A stretch of 64,000 nucleotides of DNA from Whitmania pigra (taxonomy: Eukaryota > Annelida > Clitellata > Hirudinida > Haemopidae): contig JAJTWR010000182.1 of the NCBI GenBank assembly GCA_021613335.1, positions 1,813,501 through 1,877,500 on the forward strand, read 5' to 3'. A program made the position numbers and the translations under genes. This document shows, in pieces, positions 1 through 12,599 of this stretch (its first letter is position 1; every line of letters begins with the position of its first letter). The notes under the pieces are model-generated. The model saw nothing but the letters and a program-made list of their open reading frames with translations, ran no database searches and was not told the DNA's origin.

Positions 1-48
1 TTTGGTTATCTTGTGATAATCAGATGTTGTACTGCTTATTGCAACCAG

Positions 49-1507
49 GCATCAGATCTCAGAGCAAACCACTTGACATCATGCAGGAGGTGTACAGAGC
101 AATGAAGTCGCTTGGATATGTTAGTCCTTGAGTCATTCCTTCATCAACTTACAATAAACATTCATCTTACTACTTTTAATAAAATACTCGCTAACTAATT
201 AACTAATTAGATAATAATTAATTAATTAACAATAAGTTTGATAATTGTGTCAATGACGTTAATAATAGTTATTAGATATGGGATTGTGATAAGGAATTGT
301 ATAATTCTTTAGGAATGGAAGACTGTCAACAACTTTCACATCAGAGCTCGAAAGAAAAATCCAATCAACGGAAAATACGTTAGTTTGTTGAGAGGAACAT
401 TTCATATCGTGACATTCATATTTCTTAATTTGATGATAATTGTGGTCTAACTGTGTTACATTAGCATTAAATAATATATGTCAGTTGTTGCTTATTTATC
501 CATCTTTGTCACCTCATGTTCACCTTTTATAGTCATCATCATCAGCTCCACCACCATCTTCATCCATCACTAGCACCATCATCATCATCATCTTTTATAA
601 CTGTTTGCAAATTATAAGCATTTATGTTTTCAAAATTATGTTTCAATAAAGCAACGTAAGTGAAAGCTATTATTACATCTTTTACTCACATATATTAAGT
701 TGTGAAAGCAACAACAAATTGTCTTCGTAAATTTATCGCTTTAATATTCATTTTCTTGGTGTTTATGATAAAATTCATAAATCAACATTCATTGTGAAAT
801 CATCCGACATCAAAAGCTGAACACCTGGTTTCGAACTTATAGATAAAGATGAGCCTGCAGCTGTACCAGGTTGACCACAAGAACTACCTGCTTGACTTTA
901 AAAGTCTTGACACTCAAGACCACCCAGATGCTGCCCGAGTTAAGAGGATGACCAAGGCCAGTATGCACTCAAGCATGTCTTCGGAGGATGTAAATGGTTG
1001 GTTGATTCTCAAACATTTGTTGTTGAGTTACCATTGCTTTGTTTTAGAATTTTGTAATAATAATAATAATAACAATAATGATGATGATGATAATGCTAAT
1101 AATAATAACAACAATAATGATGATGATGATAATAATAATAACAATAATGATGATGATGATAATGATAATAATAATAACAATAATGATGATGATGATAATA
1201 ATAATAACAATAATGATAATGATGATAATGATAATAATAATAACAATAATGATGATGATGATGATAAGTTAAGAGGCACCTCAATGGTGAGCATTGATCC
1301 GTAGCTCATCAAGTTATTGTATAATAATGATTGTTAATATTGTTATAATGGTGTAAATAAAGCTTATGTTACTTTGCATTCATTTCAGACCTGGAGAAAG
1401 CAAACCTTGAGTCGGGTATGGAGGAGGGAACAGCCAACCAGAACCATCAGATCCTCGAGTTTTTCGAAATGTGCTGCGCCCTAATTTGCACGTTGGCAAG
1501 AAACTAA
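49..1507 (+). CDS. PRKAA: AMPK catalytic alpha subunit, C-terminal exons (5' truncated by window)
   Basis: Energy-sensing Ser/Thr kinase of the cytosolic/nuclear AMPK heterotrimer; only the C-terminal regulatory part, which binds the beta and gamma subunits, is inside the window. Four phase-compatible exons are visible: 49-119, 313-378, 843-996 and 1389-1507 (TAA). They read GIRSQSKPLDIMQEVYRAMK, then an EWK...ARKKNP block, then KMSLQLYQVD with YLLDF, and finally ILEFFEMCCALICTLARN. These match in order the family's GIRSQS, EWKVV, KMSLQLYQVD-YLLDF and IEFFEMC blocks. The kinase domain lies upstream of position 1. The donor after 996 (GTTGGT) is weak and was chosen because it preserves phase; a GT at 990 would not. 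The Ser/Thr-rich ST-loop seems shorter than in vertebrates. Family assignment is firm; the exact third-exon end is the uncertain part. Confidence 0.93.
1053..1266. repeat. Compound AAT/AAC/GAT microsatellite in AMPK intron
   Basis: Alternating blocks of AAT/AAC and GAT/GAC triplets recur with a roughly 36-45 base higher-order period. The block lies inside the last AMPK intron (997-1388). It produces Asn/Asp, Ile/Met and Leu/Ser ORFs in all frames, none of which is coding. Confidence 0.95.
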
Positions 1508-2485
1508 AATCCAGGTCTTCTACTCGGTCTCTCCCCAGTGATTCTCACTCAGCTGCATCTGTCATTGCAGCAACTACTTCAGTAAAATCACATTCTCGTA
1601 GCAGAGTAATACTCCCAGCCGTTTCGAACCCGAGTTAAAGATGCCGTCTCTCTTATAATTTTTCGTAAATTATTGCTGATAAGACAAATTTTATACTTTA
1701 TAGTTACGTGATCGTATTAGTGGCTTCCTTATTTATCAGATAACATGTTCTTTTGCTGTCGCAGCCACTTAGTCTCATCGTCTTCATATTCTCAGAGCCT
1801 ATCATATCACGCACTAATCAAACTTGCTTCATAACGGTTCTGTCTTTGATGAAGTTATCAGCTATTGAAGCTATTATTGACTCGAAGTCATCTTTTAATG
1901 CTGTACACTAGTTCTGCATTTGGAGTTTCACGATGACTCTCATATCACTGTTAGAGTAGTTTGTAAAAGATTTCCATCTTTTGAACTGCATCACAATCAT
2001 CAGCAAAACCATTGTTTTTTTGAAGACAACAATGAATGCTCTTTCCAGTTCAATCTTCATAGCACTGTTGCAAGACAATTCAGTCACCATGTTAACAAGA
2101 GTGTTTTGTGTTCCTCGAAATAGACAACAATAGACTATCAATCGTGCGCGGAACGACACATACTGAAAACAATGTAGCTCGTATTTGCGGCAGGGATCAG
2201 CATGAATTCCGTGCTGCTCAACAAATTTAAGTGATATAAAAATTTAATGAATATAATTTACAAAGTCCATTTAAGTGAGGCATGCACTTCTGAGCCAAGT
2301 CCTCTCAAAAGAGAGTTCAAAAATACTTAGAAACAATTTCTGACATTCAAATGTGCTTTCGAATCTTCAACAAAACAGCCACCGAGTCTTTCTGCGCAGT
2401 GCAGATGCGAATAAATTGAATAAATTAGCAACAACAACGAAGATGTATCGACAAAACGACTGATGATGCTGATCAAGGTCAAGAG
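1508..2485. other. Tail-to-tail intergenic region between AMPK and MBOAT7
   Basis: The AMPK 3' UTR (+) and the MBOAT7 3' UTR (-) converge here. No gene or structured element was recognised. A second frame that overlaps the AMPK last exon stays open to a TAA at about 1636-1638 and is Ser/Arg-rich; it is treated as 3' UTR (see findings). Confidence 0.6.
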
Positions 2486-5400
2486 TCAGTTGGAGCTCTT
2501 GTACTGGGGTTTATAATTGCTGATGTAACGGTTGGCTAGCCATCCGAAAACGATGAGGAATGCGACGAGGATGTGTCCGCAGAAGTAGATGCTTCCCCAA
2601 AAGGTGATCGTCTTCTCCAGTGAAAGCAACAGAAATCCCATGCACATGTATTCAAAGAGCCTCATCTTGATGATCCACAAGAACGTTCTGTAGATGTTCG
2701 TGTAGCAATTTATCCCGGACCTGAAATGAGTGTTATACCGGCGATGATGACGATGATGGTCAAGTCGTGGTCACAAATATTGCGACTCAGAGCTTAATCA
2801 TCAAGAATATTAAAATGTCTCAGGTGAAGCAATGAACCAGTAACAACTGAGAGTTTCAAGGACATTAGGCATCATAAGAATTAAAACATTTCTAAATGCA
2901 TTATTATTATTATCTTAATCCAAAAGTTGACATAAGCATGACAATATCAGCTGACTGCTTAACAATTCTTCCACTCATTAATTAAACAATATCCATTACT
3001 AAATCCATTTAAATTAGTGCAGTTCACCCACCATTTGGTTCTATTGAAAGCCCTATTTAATTGACTTTCAGCCACCAGAGAGAAGGGGATGATGATGAAA
3101 CTGAGGTAGTAGCCGGGATGAATGCCGTGCCAATATGCACTCACCATCATTGTTATTGTTATCCTGGAATTCAAGCATGAAATTATTCTTTTTACGTGAA
3201 TCAAGCAGTTGGATTTCACAAATGAATCAACATTTCAGAGACAGGTTCAGTCAAGGTAAAACAGCTACATGACCATTAAAAGATTTTAATAAAATAAATA
3301 TTTAATAAAATAAATTTAATAAACTCTTAGTGACCAAAGGAATTGCTCAACATATATCATCGACCTTTGAAACAATTTTTAACTTCGAAACAGTTTAAAT
3401 TACATTCCTTGCAAATATTTCAACATTCTGACCCACCTTGAGCAGTAGTTCTTGAAAAACCTGGTCCTCTTGTAAACAAAGTTTGCCAGCCAATACTGCA
3501 CCGTCATGTTCCAAGATTTCATCCCCTCTCTGACCGTGGGAGAAAGCTCGCAACCCCAGAGATCGATGCACTTGATCGTTTCAAAGTTGAATTCAGTCGT
3601 CCTTTTGGTCTCTTCATCTAGCAGTCTCCTGAATTTTAAGGTGATTACAATAAGTGACTTTGTAGGTTATTGTGCAAAGTTATATTAATTATGTCTATTA
3701 TGTGAGGATGGTGTTATCTGAAAGTATATAATAACACCTGTGCAGCTAGTGAACTTGATGTAATTGCAAAATAAAATCGTAAGTATATTTTTTAATTGAA
3801 CTGTTATTATTATTACCATTAATATTTTATTTACTACAAATAACTTGGAATAAATCACCCTGAAAATTAGAACTAAATTCTTCATAATTCTTTCATTAAT
3901 TATTAATTAATTGTTAATTAATTAATTCTTAACACGTTTTTACGTCGTGGTATCCCCTTAGCGTAACATTTAAACATTGTCATTTCCATAGACTTACCAC
4001 TCTTCATAAGCGGACTTTGACGTTGGACCGTGTCCACACTGTGGCAAAGATGGAACCGGGTAAGCCCCGAGACAACTCAACATGCAGACAGTCTCAGAAA
4101 TGAACCACGCCAGGTACAAACGAGTTCTGAAGATCACAAACATGGCCATCATGTACAAGATTCTTTCAATGAAGGTCGTGTCCGTGAGGAACCAGTCAGA
4201 GGTCACGTGCTGCAGAAAGCCAAAAGGACAACTTCGTAAATTATTAATAAGCAGGTTTAAATTATTAAACGGTTTCGTTAAAAGCGATCTTTTAAGTATT
4301 GCACAATTTTTCAATAGCAATCGCACATGGGGACATGAGATGGAGTGCTCGACTAACGCCACGAAAAATGTTTTTTTTTCAACAGAGTTGCTGCCACCTC
4401 AAACTACTCACCAAATGAGTCGGTATCTGCTGGAACTTCCTTATTAGATTTAACAAAATACCTAATAATTGCAGACTAATTTTCTATCACTATTGTTTTT
4501 CTTCTTCTCGCTCAATGTTGACCATTTCTCTTTCGTTTTTGATGAAGCTGATCACAATGGTGATTTAATAATAGCTCTTTGGCAGAATAAATACAAATTA
4601 TAATTATTAATGACCAGTATAAGCTTTAAGAACATTTCCAAAAGCACATTTTCAGTTTCACAAACAGAAACACAATCTGTTCCCCTTAACCTCTCTGATG
4701 CAGAACCAATTACAAGTACAACCTACTTCAATCTCATCATTCTGGATAACAGTCGTAAAGTAAGAAATAATCTGCGATGCCAATGTCACCATCCGTCAGT
4801 CCAGTCAACTTCAATATATTCCTCGCGATCACAACGAACCTCCAACTTGAAGTAGTGCGACAGAATGAGGAAGACAATGACGATAACTGGTAATACTGCG
4901 TTCCTTCTCCATATGAAACTCCAAACAGGGATGTAGGAATTGTAGTCACTATTAATCATATCTTCGAACGTTTCAAATTTGAAATAAGGTCCTGAAATGA
5001 AATACAAAGGGTTGATAATTACTTTCATTTCAACAATCTTTCTAAAAAATATTTAAGTTAATGTATAAACGATTAATTATCAGTAACCATTAATTTTTCT
5101 AACATTACACATTCTCATTAAACCTGTTTATCAACATGCAACTGGACAGTTGATATCAACACATTAAGTTCAGTTTTAACTTTTGTAGCAAAGCTTGAAA
5201 ATGTCTCACCCTCTCAAGAATAATTATCCTAAATTCCAGTAATTACATTTAAAGTCTTAAAGTATCCTATCGAATCTCATATTAAACTGCATTGATTACC
5301 ACTAAAAAATACCAGCAATTACATATCAATAACGATCTCAATCATCAGATTTTTTTATTAATTTATCAAATTACCTGTCAACAGCCCAACAAAGCAGTAA

Positions 5401-6382
5401 CTGTAAGAGCAAAACTCAAGAAAGGAGGGAGGATTGTATGACTCATCCTCAGAGAGAGACTCTTCGGTCCTTGAGAGCCTCGAGGTTTCAGTTCCGGTCA
5501 TTGACATGTTGGGATCTGTCGAAGCATGCCTCGAATCATGAATCTCGAAAGCCAATCCAACCATCTAAATAAAATGAAAATAAAAGTAATTAATAAGTCA
5601 TAAATAAAGATGTAAAGCATTTATTTTATGAACTTATGAAGGAAATAATCTCACAGTTGTATAAATATATTTTTATACATATATGTAAATTTAAACTTAA
5701 TAATTCTACATATGCAACCTTTAAGGTCAGGAGAAGTTGAATGGCATTCACGAAGGAGCCGGTCTTTTGGAATCCAAACAGATGGCATAATCGAAAGAAA
5801 GTTAAGTAACCGAAGCACCAGATGTAACTCAAAATGTGAATATACCTAAACAAGAAAACAAATAAACAAGCTTACTGTTTTGCTTATCAATATCAATACT
5901 GTAAAATGATGATAGTTGTGAATCACAGCGACCTCAATATTATTTACCATTAGTGTTTTAACAAAGCCAGGAAACCAGGGGAAAAAAGTTGATTCTTCCA
6001 CTTCAGCTTACACGTAATCGGCCACACAAATAGTGGACCAACTAATTGAGATGCAACCTAGCATCATTTGATTGTCCACATCGCTACTTTTCCGCCTCTC
6101 CAATAAAAGCGGTCACTTTTGCAACTAAATGCATCGCAAGCGTAATCCAAAGAAACGGAAATCAACTTACCTAGGTCTTATCCTCGTAATGATCACGTAA
6201 TTTACTAAAACTGTGACTAGAGAGTGGAAGCTGTTGTAGCCACAGGTAATGGCCACAAATGTGACACCGACACTCGAAATAAACAAACGCTTGCTTTGGA
6301 TAGACTTGAAATATCTAATAAAATAAGCCAGCGGCAATGACAACAGTAACAACAGGGCATAGTTAACATCATCGGGCGTCAT
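2486..6382 (-). CDS. MBOAT7: MBOAT7/LPIAT1 lysophosphatidylinositol acyltransferase
   Basis: ER multipass acyltransferase that transfers arachidonoyl-CoA to lysophosphatidylinositol (Lands cycle). Eight exons in transcript order: 6382-6171, 5845-5719, 5564-5375, 4991-4840, 4209-3998, 3628-3437, 3163-3032 and 2720-2486. All junctions are GT-AG and phase-compatible; total 1452 nt, 483 aa, against about 470 in vertebrates. The start MTPDDVNYALLLLL matches the family N-terminus. The MBOAT active-site pair is present: Asn338 in WNMTVQYW and His374 in SAYWHGIHPGYYLSF. Further signatures are FVNAIQLLLTLK, SYSYCFVGLLTG, IFRTRLYLAW and MRLFEYMCMGFLLLSL. Many hydrophobic segments are consistent with about 10 or more membrane passes. 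A Ser/Thr/Glu-rich stretch in exon 3 corresponds to the variable cytosolic loop. Nothing is broken. MBOAT1/2/5 fit less well because the C-terminal CMGF and YFCGH motifs are MBOAT7-like. Confidence 0.96.
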
Positions 6383-6395
6383 TTGACTTGCTCGC

Positions 6396-6397
6396 CT
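6396..6397 (-). promoter_or_regulatory. 3' splice acceptor just upstream of MBOAT7 ATG
   Basis: On the minus strand a pyrimidine-rich run (CCTTTCGTTTTTTATG...) ends in TTTAG 13 nt before the ATG at 6382. It is a good acceptor with no obvious partner donor identified nearby. It may end a 5' UTR intron or accept a trans-spliced leader. Which of the two cannot be decided from sequence alone. Confidence 0.45.
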
Positions 6398-7014
6398 AAA
6401 CTTAGCATAAAAAACGAAAGGCAAAACTCCAACGGTGCTGTCTTTCTTCAGATGATTTGAATTAATAAATGTTTAAAAATAAACTTAACTTGATATCAAT
6501 TTATATTGGTCTAAGACTGTAATAAACCACCACTTTTTGATTTAGTATCTAAATTTCGAGTCATATCTTTAATATCTCCATCGGATCTGAATATATAGTC
6601 TCTTAATCCTAGTAGCTCCAGAGTTTAGTTACTCTCACCACTGAAGTGATGGCTCTTCCGAGCATTTCATTAGCGTCCTCTTCATAAATAGATGGTTAGG
6701 ACGATATCTCTTCAGAGCCCATGTCGCACTCCTACATCACTTACGTCCTCATCCACTTGTGGGGCTGCTTTTGGCGAATCGACAATCCGATAAATGGGAG
6801 ATTTGACGAGTTCCAATTTTAAGTTAATATTAAGAAAATTCATGTAACTAAAAAATTTTATTTTTTCCAGCTTGACATCAGCAGGCCAGACCAAGATAAG
6901 TACATCGGTACGGCAGTAAGCACCTCTAATGTAATCCCAAATGAAATTAATACACAGATTATCCAACTCCATCAATAGGCTGGAAGAACCAGCTATCATA
7001 TCAACATCAAGTAA
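6398..7014. other. PSMD10-MBOAT7 intergenic spacer
   Basis: About 620 bases between the PSMD10 stop and the MBOAT7 start, both on the minus strand. It must hold the PSMD10 3' UTR. A 95-codon minus-strand ORF (6712-6999) lies here, but it shows no recognisable domain and starts 15 nt after the PSMD10 stop, so it is read as UTR. Confidence 0.5.
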
Positions 7015-9375
7015 TCAATGCTCTTCATTAGAAGATCTCAGTTTGTCCAAGGCAGCAATGAGTTTGTTCCTGAAACTTTGGGATGAAGCATAGTCAAGAG
7101 GAGACTTTTTCTCCTGAAAACAAAAAATAGAATAAAATATTTGCTTCTAACTATTTCCATTGGAAATCAAAGTAACAACTAAAATAGTAGTTCATCATTG
7201 TTCACATATCGACGTGGTTTCAGATGGAGATCTAATCTATCTATATTCCAGAATATGTTTCTTACGAACTTAGAACGATTGTAGGAGATGCAAAAATATA
7301 TTCAAATTAAAGTTGATAAACGTATTTGCTCATGGGGAACATTTCAACCTATTTACACTATTAAATAAAATATTCAGAAATAATTACCTTATTAAGGTAG
7401 TACAGGTCACTGCCTGCTTTGGCCAATAGCAGGGCATCACTCTGGGCATCTTCCTGGCAAGCCAAATGTCTGAAAATAAGCAAATAAATTACAAAATAAT
7501 TAATAGCAATTCAAATCGTAAATAACCTAAAACGATTGCGACATACCTAAGGCTGCTTAAAAATCACCATCATCACAAATTACATGCTTAGAGCAAATAT
7601 TGATGATATTATATTATATTGCAATTAACCCTGTTTATGCATTGATTAATGCAAAACATTGAAATTATATGCTCCTGATTATGTGCTAGATAAACATTTG
7701 GAAAATTCAATAATGCTACAATTCGAAGAATAAAATATATTAATTATAACAATAACAATATTACAAAGATTATTAACCACAAAACAAAGACATGGAAAGT
7801 ACTGCCATAAAATTAAAACTAGATGACATCTCTTATTGTAACTTCATTTATGTCATATGCAAAGTGTCAGAGGTGCTTCTTGTAAGCATTTATATAGCGC
7901 TCCTTCCCAAGGGCTCTGTCGGCAGTGCAGGCTGGGTTTCGAACACGACACATTACGACTGTTGCCATTACCGCCGTATGCAGGCACGTAACCCATTCGG
8001 CTAACCTGCACGCCCCGACTATCTTAGTCACCATTTAATAATAATGTTATAAATTATCTACTAGTATAAAGAAGCATTATTATTAACGCTAAGTATTATA
8101 AATTATGTATAATAACTTAATATTAATATGTTAGAACATCTTCCCTTATTAATGATAACATTAAAATGAGATGGCACAGGATGCAGCGCGAGAGATGCCT
8201 CAAATCGTAAAACACGGCTCTCATCTAGAATAAGTAACAATATCCTCACAATGGAGTATTGCCCTCGGAATCGGTGAGATTAAGATCTGCCCCGTATGAA
8301 ATCAGCAACTCTGTGATGCTCGTCCGAGCTAGAGAGGCCGATCTGTGCAAAGGAGTGTTGCCATATTTGTCCCTTGCATTTACTTTGGCATTACAATCCA
8401 ATAGTCTTTTGGCTATCTGATAATGCAAATAACAGCAGAAATTAGTAATAATAACCACTGATGTTGGCAGAGATTAGTTACGACTACAAGAAAATATATC
8501 TATTTACAAGGTAATGCCCAGATCATTTTGCCCACTTGATTAAGAATTCTCATTTTCTAGAGAGTTGCTAAACCTTAATATACTTGAGTAAAATAAAGTA
8601 AAAAAATAGTGAAATTAAGTTGACAAAGTAAATTTAAAATTGATGACAGTTGCACTACAACAAATATGATGTGACATAAAAATTTATCACAGCCTAACTA
8701 ATATTCCCAAACATTAGCAACAGCAAATATAGAAGTTCCAAAAGCACCAACAGCATGATGATTTTTGGAAGCAGCATAATGAAGGCATGTAAGCCCATTG
8801 GTGTTGGCTAGATTGACATCAGCCTCCAATTCTAAGAGGAGTTTGACAACTTCATCTCTACCAGCTGAACTTGCAATCATTATGGGGGTCCAACTCATCT
8901 TGGAATGAGAAAATGATTATTGATTAGTGCTATTTATTAATTAATTTAATAGAATGTTTAAATTTGACAGATTTCTTGCACATCTTAGCAACAGTTTTGA
9001 ATTTCTTGACTAAGGACTTACATCATCTAGCTCATTCACTCCAAAACCCATGTCAATGAGACTTTTGACAAACTGATCATTTCCGCTTAGAGCTGCCCAG
9101 TGCAGCAAAGTTCTTCCAGTCTGTGACAAATATCCTCAAATCATGATGACTTGCAATGTTATGATTTTAAAACTTATGCAAATCATTTAAAAGTATTAGA
9201 CTAAGCCATTTATGATCATAATGCCCTTAAATCAATTCAAAACTAATAGAGGCAAATGACTCACCGAATCTTTTTGGGTGATCCAAGTCAGACTTCCATC
9301 AAGGAGAGACAAAACGTCTCCCATTTTATTATCTTTTGCTAGCATACAAGCATCCTCAAACGTCACCAATGGCAT
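7015..9375 (-). CDS. PSMD10: Gankyrin, 26S proteasome assembly chaperone (ankyrin repeats)
   Basis: Cytosolic/nuclear ankyrin-repeat chaperone that binds the Rpt3 ATPase C-terminus during 19S base assembly. Six exons in transcript order: 9375-9265, 9120-9022, 8898-8752, 8416-8250, 7469-7388 and 7113-7015; 705 nt, 234 aa (human 226). Ankyrin signatures run in order: TGRTLLHWAALSGN, SWTPIMIASSAGRDEVVKLL, GLTCLHYAASKNHH, KYGNTPLHRSASLA, SEGNTPLHLACQED and KKSPLDYA. The AASAGRDE and HYAASKN motifs are typical of gankyrin rather than of generic ankyrin proteins. All junctions are phase 0 except those flanking exon 5. The third-exon donor (GCT|GTTGGT) is the weakest. The start ATG was chosen because an acceptor lies 14 nt upstream and the encoded N-terminus matches the family's length. 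Confidence 0.95.
7885..8017 (-). mobile_element. tRNA-derived SINE in PSMD10 intron 4
   Basis: Read on the minus strand, this begins with a tRNA-like promoter: an A-box-like TTAGCCGAATGGGTT near 7991-8006 and a B-box-like GTGTTCGAAACCC near 7933-7945, about 45-50 bp apart. The 3' part ends in CTTGGGAAGG...GCGCTATATAAATG, a tail type shared by many invertebrate SINEs and LINEs. It is more GC-rich than the surrounding intron. It lies in the sense orientation of the host gene, between exons 4 and 5. The SINE family name cannot be given. Confidence 0.75.
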
Positions 9376-9389
9376 ATTATAAGGTAATT

Positions 9390-9391
9390 CT
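9390..9391 (-). promoter_or_regulatory. 3' splice acceptor just upstream of PSMD10 ATG
   Basis: The minus strand reads TTCTTTGCAG followed by 14 nt and then the ATG at 9375. As in MBOAT7, an acceptor sits right before the start codon, so either a noncoding first exon lies upstream or the mRNA receives a spliced leader. No upstream exon could be identified. Confidence 0.45.
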
Positions 9392-11050
9392 GCAAAGAAT
9401 TTTCACATTTAATTAGAATGGTTTCAAGCCTTTTACTGTAGAGCGTCAAACGACTTTATCGGGGCAGAACATCAAAAATAATGAAAAACAAAGAAGTGGC
9501 ACAATTTACATTAAAACAGAAATTTTTCAAAAGAAGCCTAAACAAAGCGCAATTCCTAACCGAGACAGAACAGATGAATTCGCACTATTCGTATATTCGA
9601 CCAAACACAAGATAGGGATGGACAAAAATTCAGACTTTCAAAAAATTTTGTTATTAAATATTTGTATGCAAAGTTCTTGCCACCTAAAACAACTAATGCA
9701 CAAATTAATTTAATTATTATAAAATATTAATTCTAAATAGTACATAACTATAAAAAGGCAAATGATTTTATGTAATATAGCAATGTTGATTGCAGGACTA
9801 AAAGAATTTGTGGATATTTAATATTAGGAAATAAAAAATAATCGTTTGCTCTAATGCAATTATGAAAACAATCATTTAAAACTTTTCTGCGTTTTCCTAG
9901 CTAGGCAGGAGTTTGCAGACCCTTGCTACATACATTCAGCCCATTATGTGTAGGAAGTACCCATCTTTTGACGATATCCCGACTAATACGTCAAGAAAAT
10001 TTCTGAAGTTTTAGTATATTTTAGTATATATATGTAAATAGTGCTTCCAAAATAATATATTACTGAACACGAAAGGCAAAATTGTTTAAATAATACCAAA
10101 CTTCCAAGTAATTTCTTTATAATTTAATAATTATTATTATTACTATTATTGTTATTAGGGACTCGGACTTATTGAATGCATCTAAAATTTTATAATAAAT
10201 CACTTAAATATGGAATAAATATTATGACAGGCAATTGCGGGAGTGGTAATAACATGGTTCGACACGTTTATCTCTCAAAGAAATTCACATGCGAACAATT
10301 AGTGGATTACAAGCCTCGTCTGTTTGAAAAGGAAAGTTTCAAGAAGAAATGTTGTAAATCTTGCGGACGATTCAAAATCAGACCCTTGAAATAAATTCAT
10401 TTTTAAACGATTTTAACTGATGTTTATAGCATTTGTATTCAAGGAAAAGATTTTTTTATTTTAAATATCATGTATTTAAGTATTTCGAGATATTAATTAG
10501 TATCAAATAAAAGATATAATATTAAGCTAAATGAAATACTGCGCCAATTTCTGTCCATAATGCCGGACACCTCAAGATTTATTTTCAGAAGACATTTAAA
10601 GTAGAAGTTATTTATAATAAAATTATTTTTATTTATTCTTAACTATTCCTCATAGGCCTCTTCATAGTTCTGACCATTGTCACTATTTATCACTAAATTG
10701 AGTGCAGGTTTTAAGTTGGTTCAATTTCGGCCACTATGCTGATTCGTGACAGAATTTGTATTTGGTTTTGCTGACCAGACAAAAAATGTCTAAAAAGAAA
10801 AAAGTCTTCTCGTTCGAAACCTATTTCTCAATTTAATGACTGTTGGTCCATGGGAGATGCCTTTTGTGCCAATATTACAACACTTTTCGAAACGATACGC
10901 CATATTATGGCATAATAACATGTACCATATGTATTTAAATAAAAAAAATATTTTATTAAGAATAAAAAAGTATTATTTGTAAATATTAGCAACTTATAAT
11001 AACTTTATAACAAAACTTCTTAAAAAATCACCCAATATCATATGTCGAGA
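9392..11050. other. Gene-poor interval upstream of PSMD10
   Basis: AT-rich DNA with no recognisable gene. A 72-codon plus-strand ORF at 10176-10394 is Lys/Cys-rich (KKKCCKSCGRFK) but has no known domain and no supporting splice context. A stretch near 10540-10575 resembles one block of the degenerate repeat family seen at 21-25 kb. Confidence 0.5.
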
Positions 11051-11051
11051 T

Positions 11052-11569
<518 letters not shown>

Positions 11570-11622
11570 GAGTTCGAATAACTAATGAATAACTAATGAG
11601 ACTGTCGTAATATTTTAAATAA

Positions 11623-11924
11623 TTAATAAGGTATTCGAAATATTTTAATATTTAATGAGTTGTCCAAGGATTCAACTATTGCTTTAGTAATGTCTAACAC
11701 GGCCGTTTTAAAGGATTGTAGTGCTAAATTGATTCTGTTTGTTATGTCCGCCATTTTATCAAGTACCCTTTCAAACATCTTTTTGTTTTTCTCTAACATT
11801 TTTTGCATCATCATTTCTGAATTTGCATTCATTTTATGGACAGTATCATTCAACGATTTGCTGTTTTCTGCAAAACTCTCAGCAGAATCATTTCGAGATT
11901 CTCGGAATTGATTGATTTTGACAT
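11623..11924 (-). pseudogene. Broken LINE ORF1 (coiled-coil) relic
   Basis: From the ATG at 11924 the minus strand encodes MSKSINSENLEMILLRVL, which aligns with the start of the intact LINE ORF1 at 16146 (MARSLTPDSLELILNSVM). That frame stops after about 24 codons. The neighbouring frame then continues the same coiled-coil pattern (SLNDTVHKMNANSEMMMQKM) for about 80 codons. The likeliest reading is a frameshifted, truncated ORF1 of a related LINE family. No RRM-like half or ORF2 follows. Confidence 0.6.
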
Positions 11925-12092
11925 GATGGGCCTTTAGTAGAAAACGCACAGAAACCAACGAACAACACTGCGAAAGATACAGAACAACAATAATTTCAAC
12001 TACCGATATTTATAAATTTGAATTTGCCACGTATTAGGTAGTAATTTGTTGAAACAAAGCAGAACCGCAATTTTCGCCCGATGTTGTTACTA

Positions 12093-12300
12093 AATATTAT
12101 TATTAATATTATTATTAATATTATTATTATTATTATTATTATTTTTGTTATTATAATAATTATTATTATTATTATTATTTTTGTTATTATAATTATTATT
12201 ATTAATTGTTAATTTTTGAATCCAGGTTATTTGGTGAAGGTAACAACCATACCCCGTTACCAGGGTTTTTGGGAGATACGCGAATTATCTCCAGTGAATT
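12093..12300. repeat. ATT microsatellite plus block shared with the 21-25 kb repeat family
   Basis: An ATT-rich microsatellite (12093-12205) is followed by TTAATTTTTGAATCCA and then GGTGAAGGTAACAACCATAC. The first block recurs after an ATT tract at about 22685-22700, and the second recurs as GGTGAAAGGAACAACCATAT at about 23224. This shows a shared, decayed repeat unit. Confidence 0.55.
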
Positions 12301-12599
12301 GGACAATGGTTTTCCTAGTTGCATAAATCTAGTAACAATTCATCAAATAGTAGACACCAGCCAAACTATCATTGTAAATTTATTGTAATTTAGCAAGCAA
12401 TATGACTTAATATTATTGTAAACGTGGTTGCCGAATAATTAAGTTTACATTGCTAACGTAATTAAATTTATTTATTTTTTTTTTTATTTTATTTTATTTC
12501 AAAACAAATTGCAGGGTCATCTATGACCTCTTACGCAATTATATACAATGGTTTTAGATGTTCGCGAGAACAGAGTGCAACGGTAAGAAGGTTAAGTGA

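Noticed and set aside
4082..4447. 121-codon plus-strand ORF
   Set aside because: Antisense shadow of MBOAT7 exon 5 and its intron.
6712..6999. 95-codon ORF (minus)
   Set aside because: No recognisable domain; it lies immediately after the PSMD10 stop and is best explained as 3' UTR.
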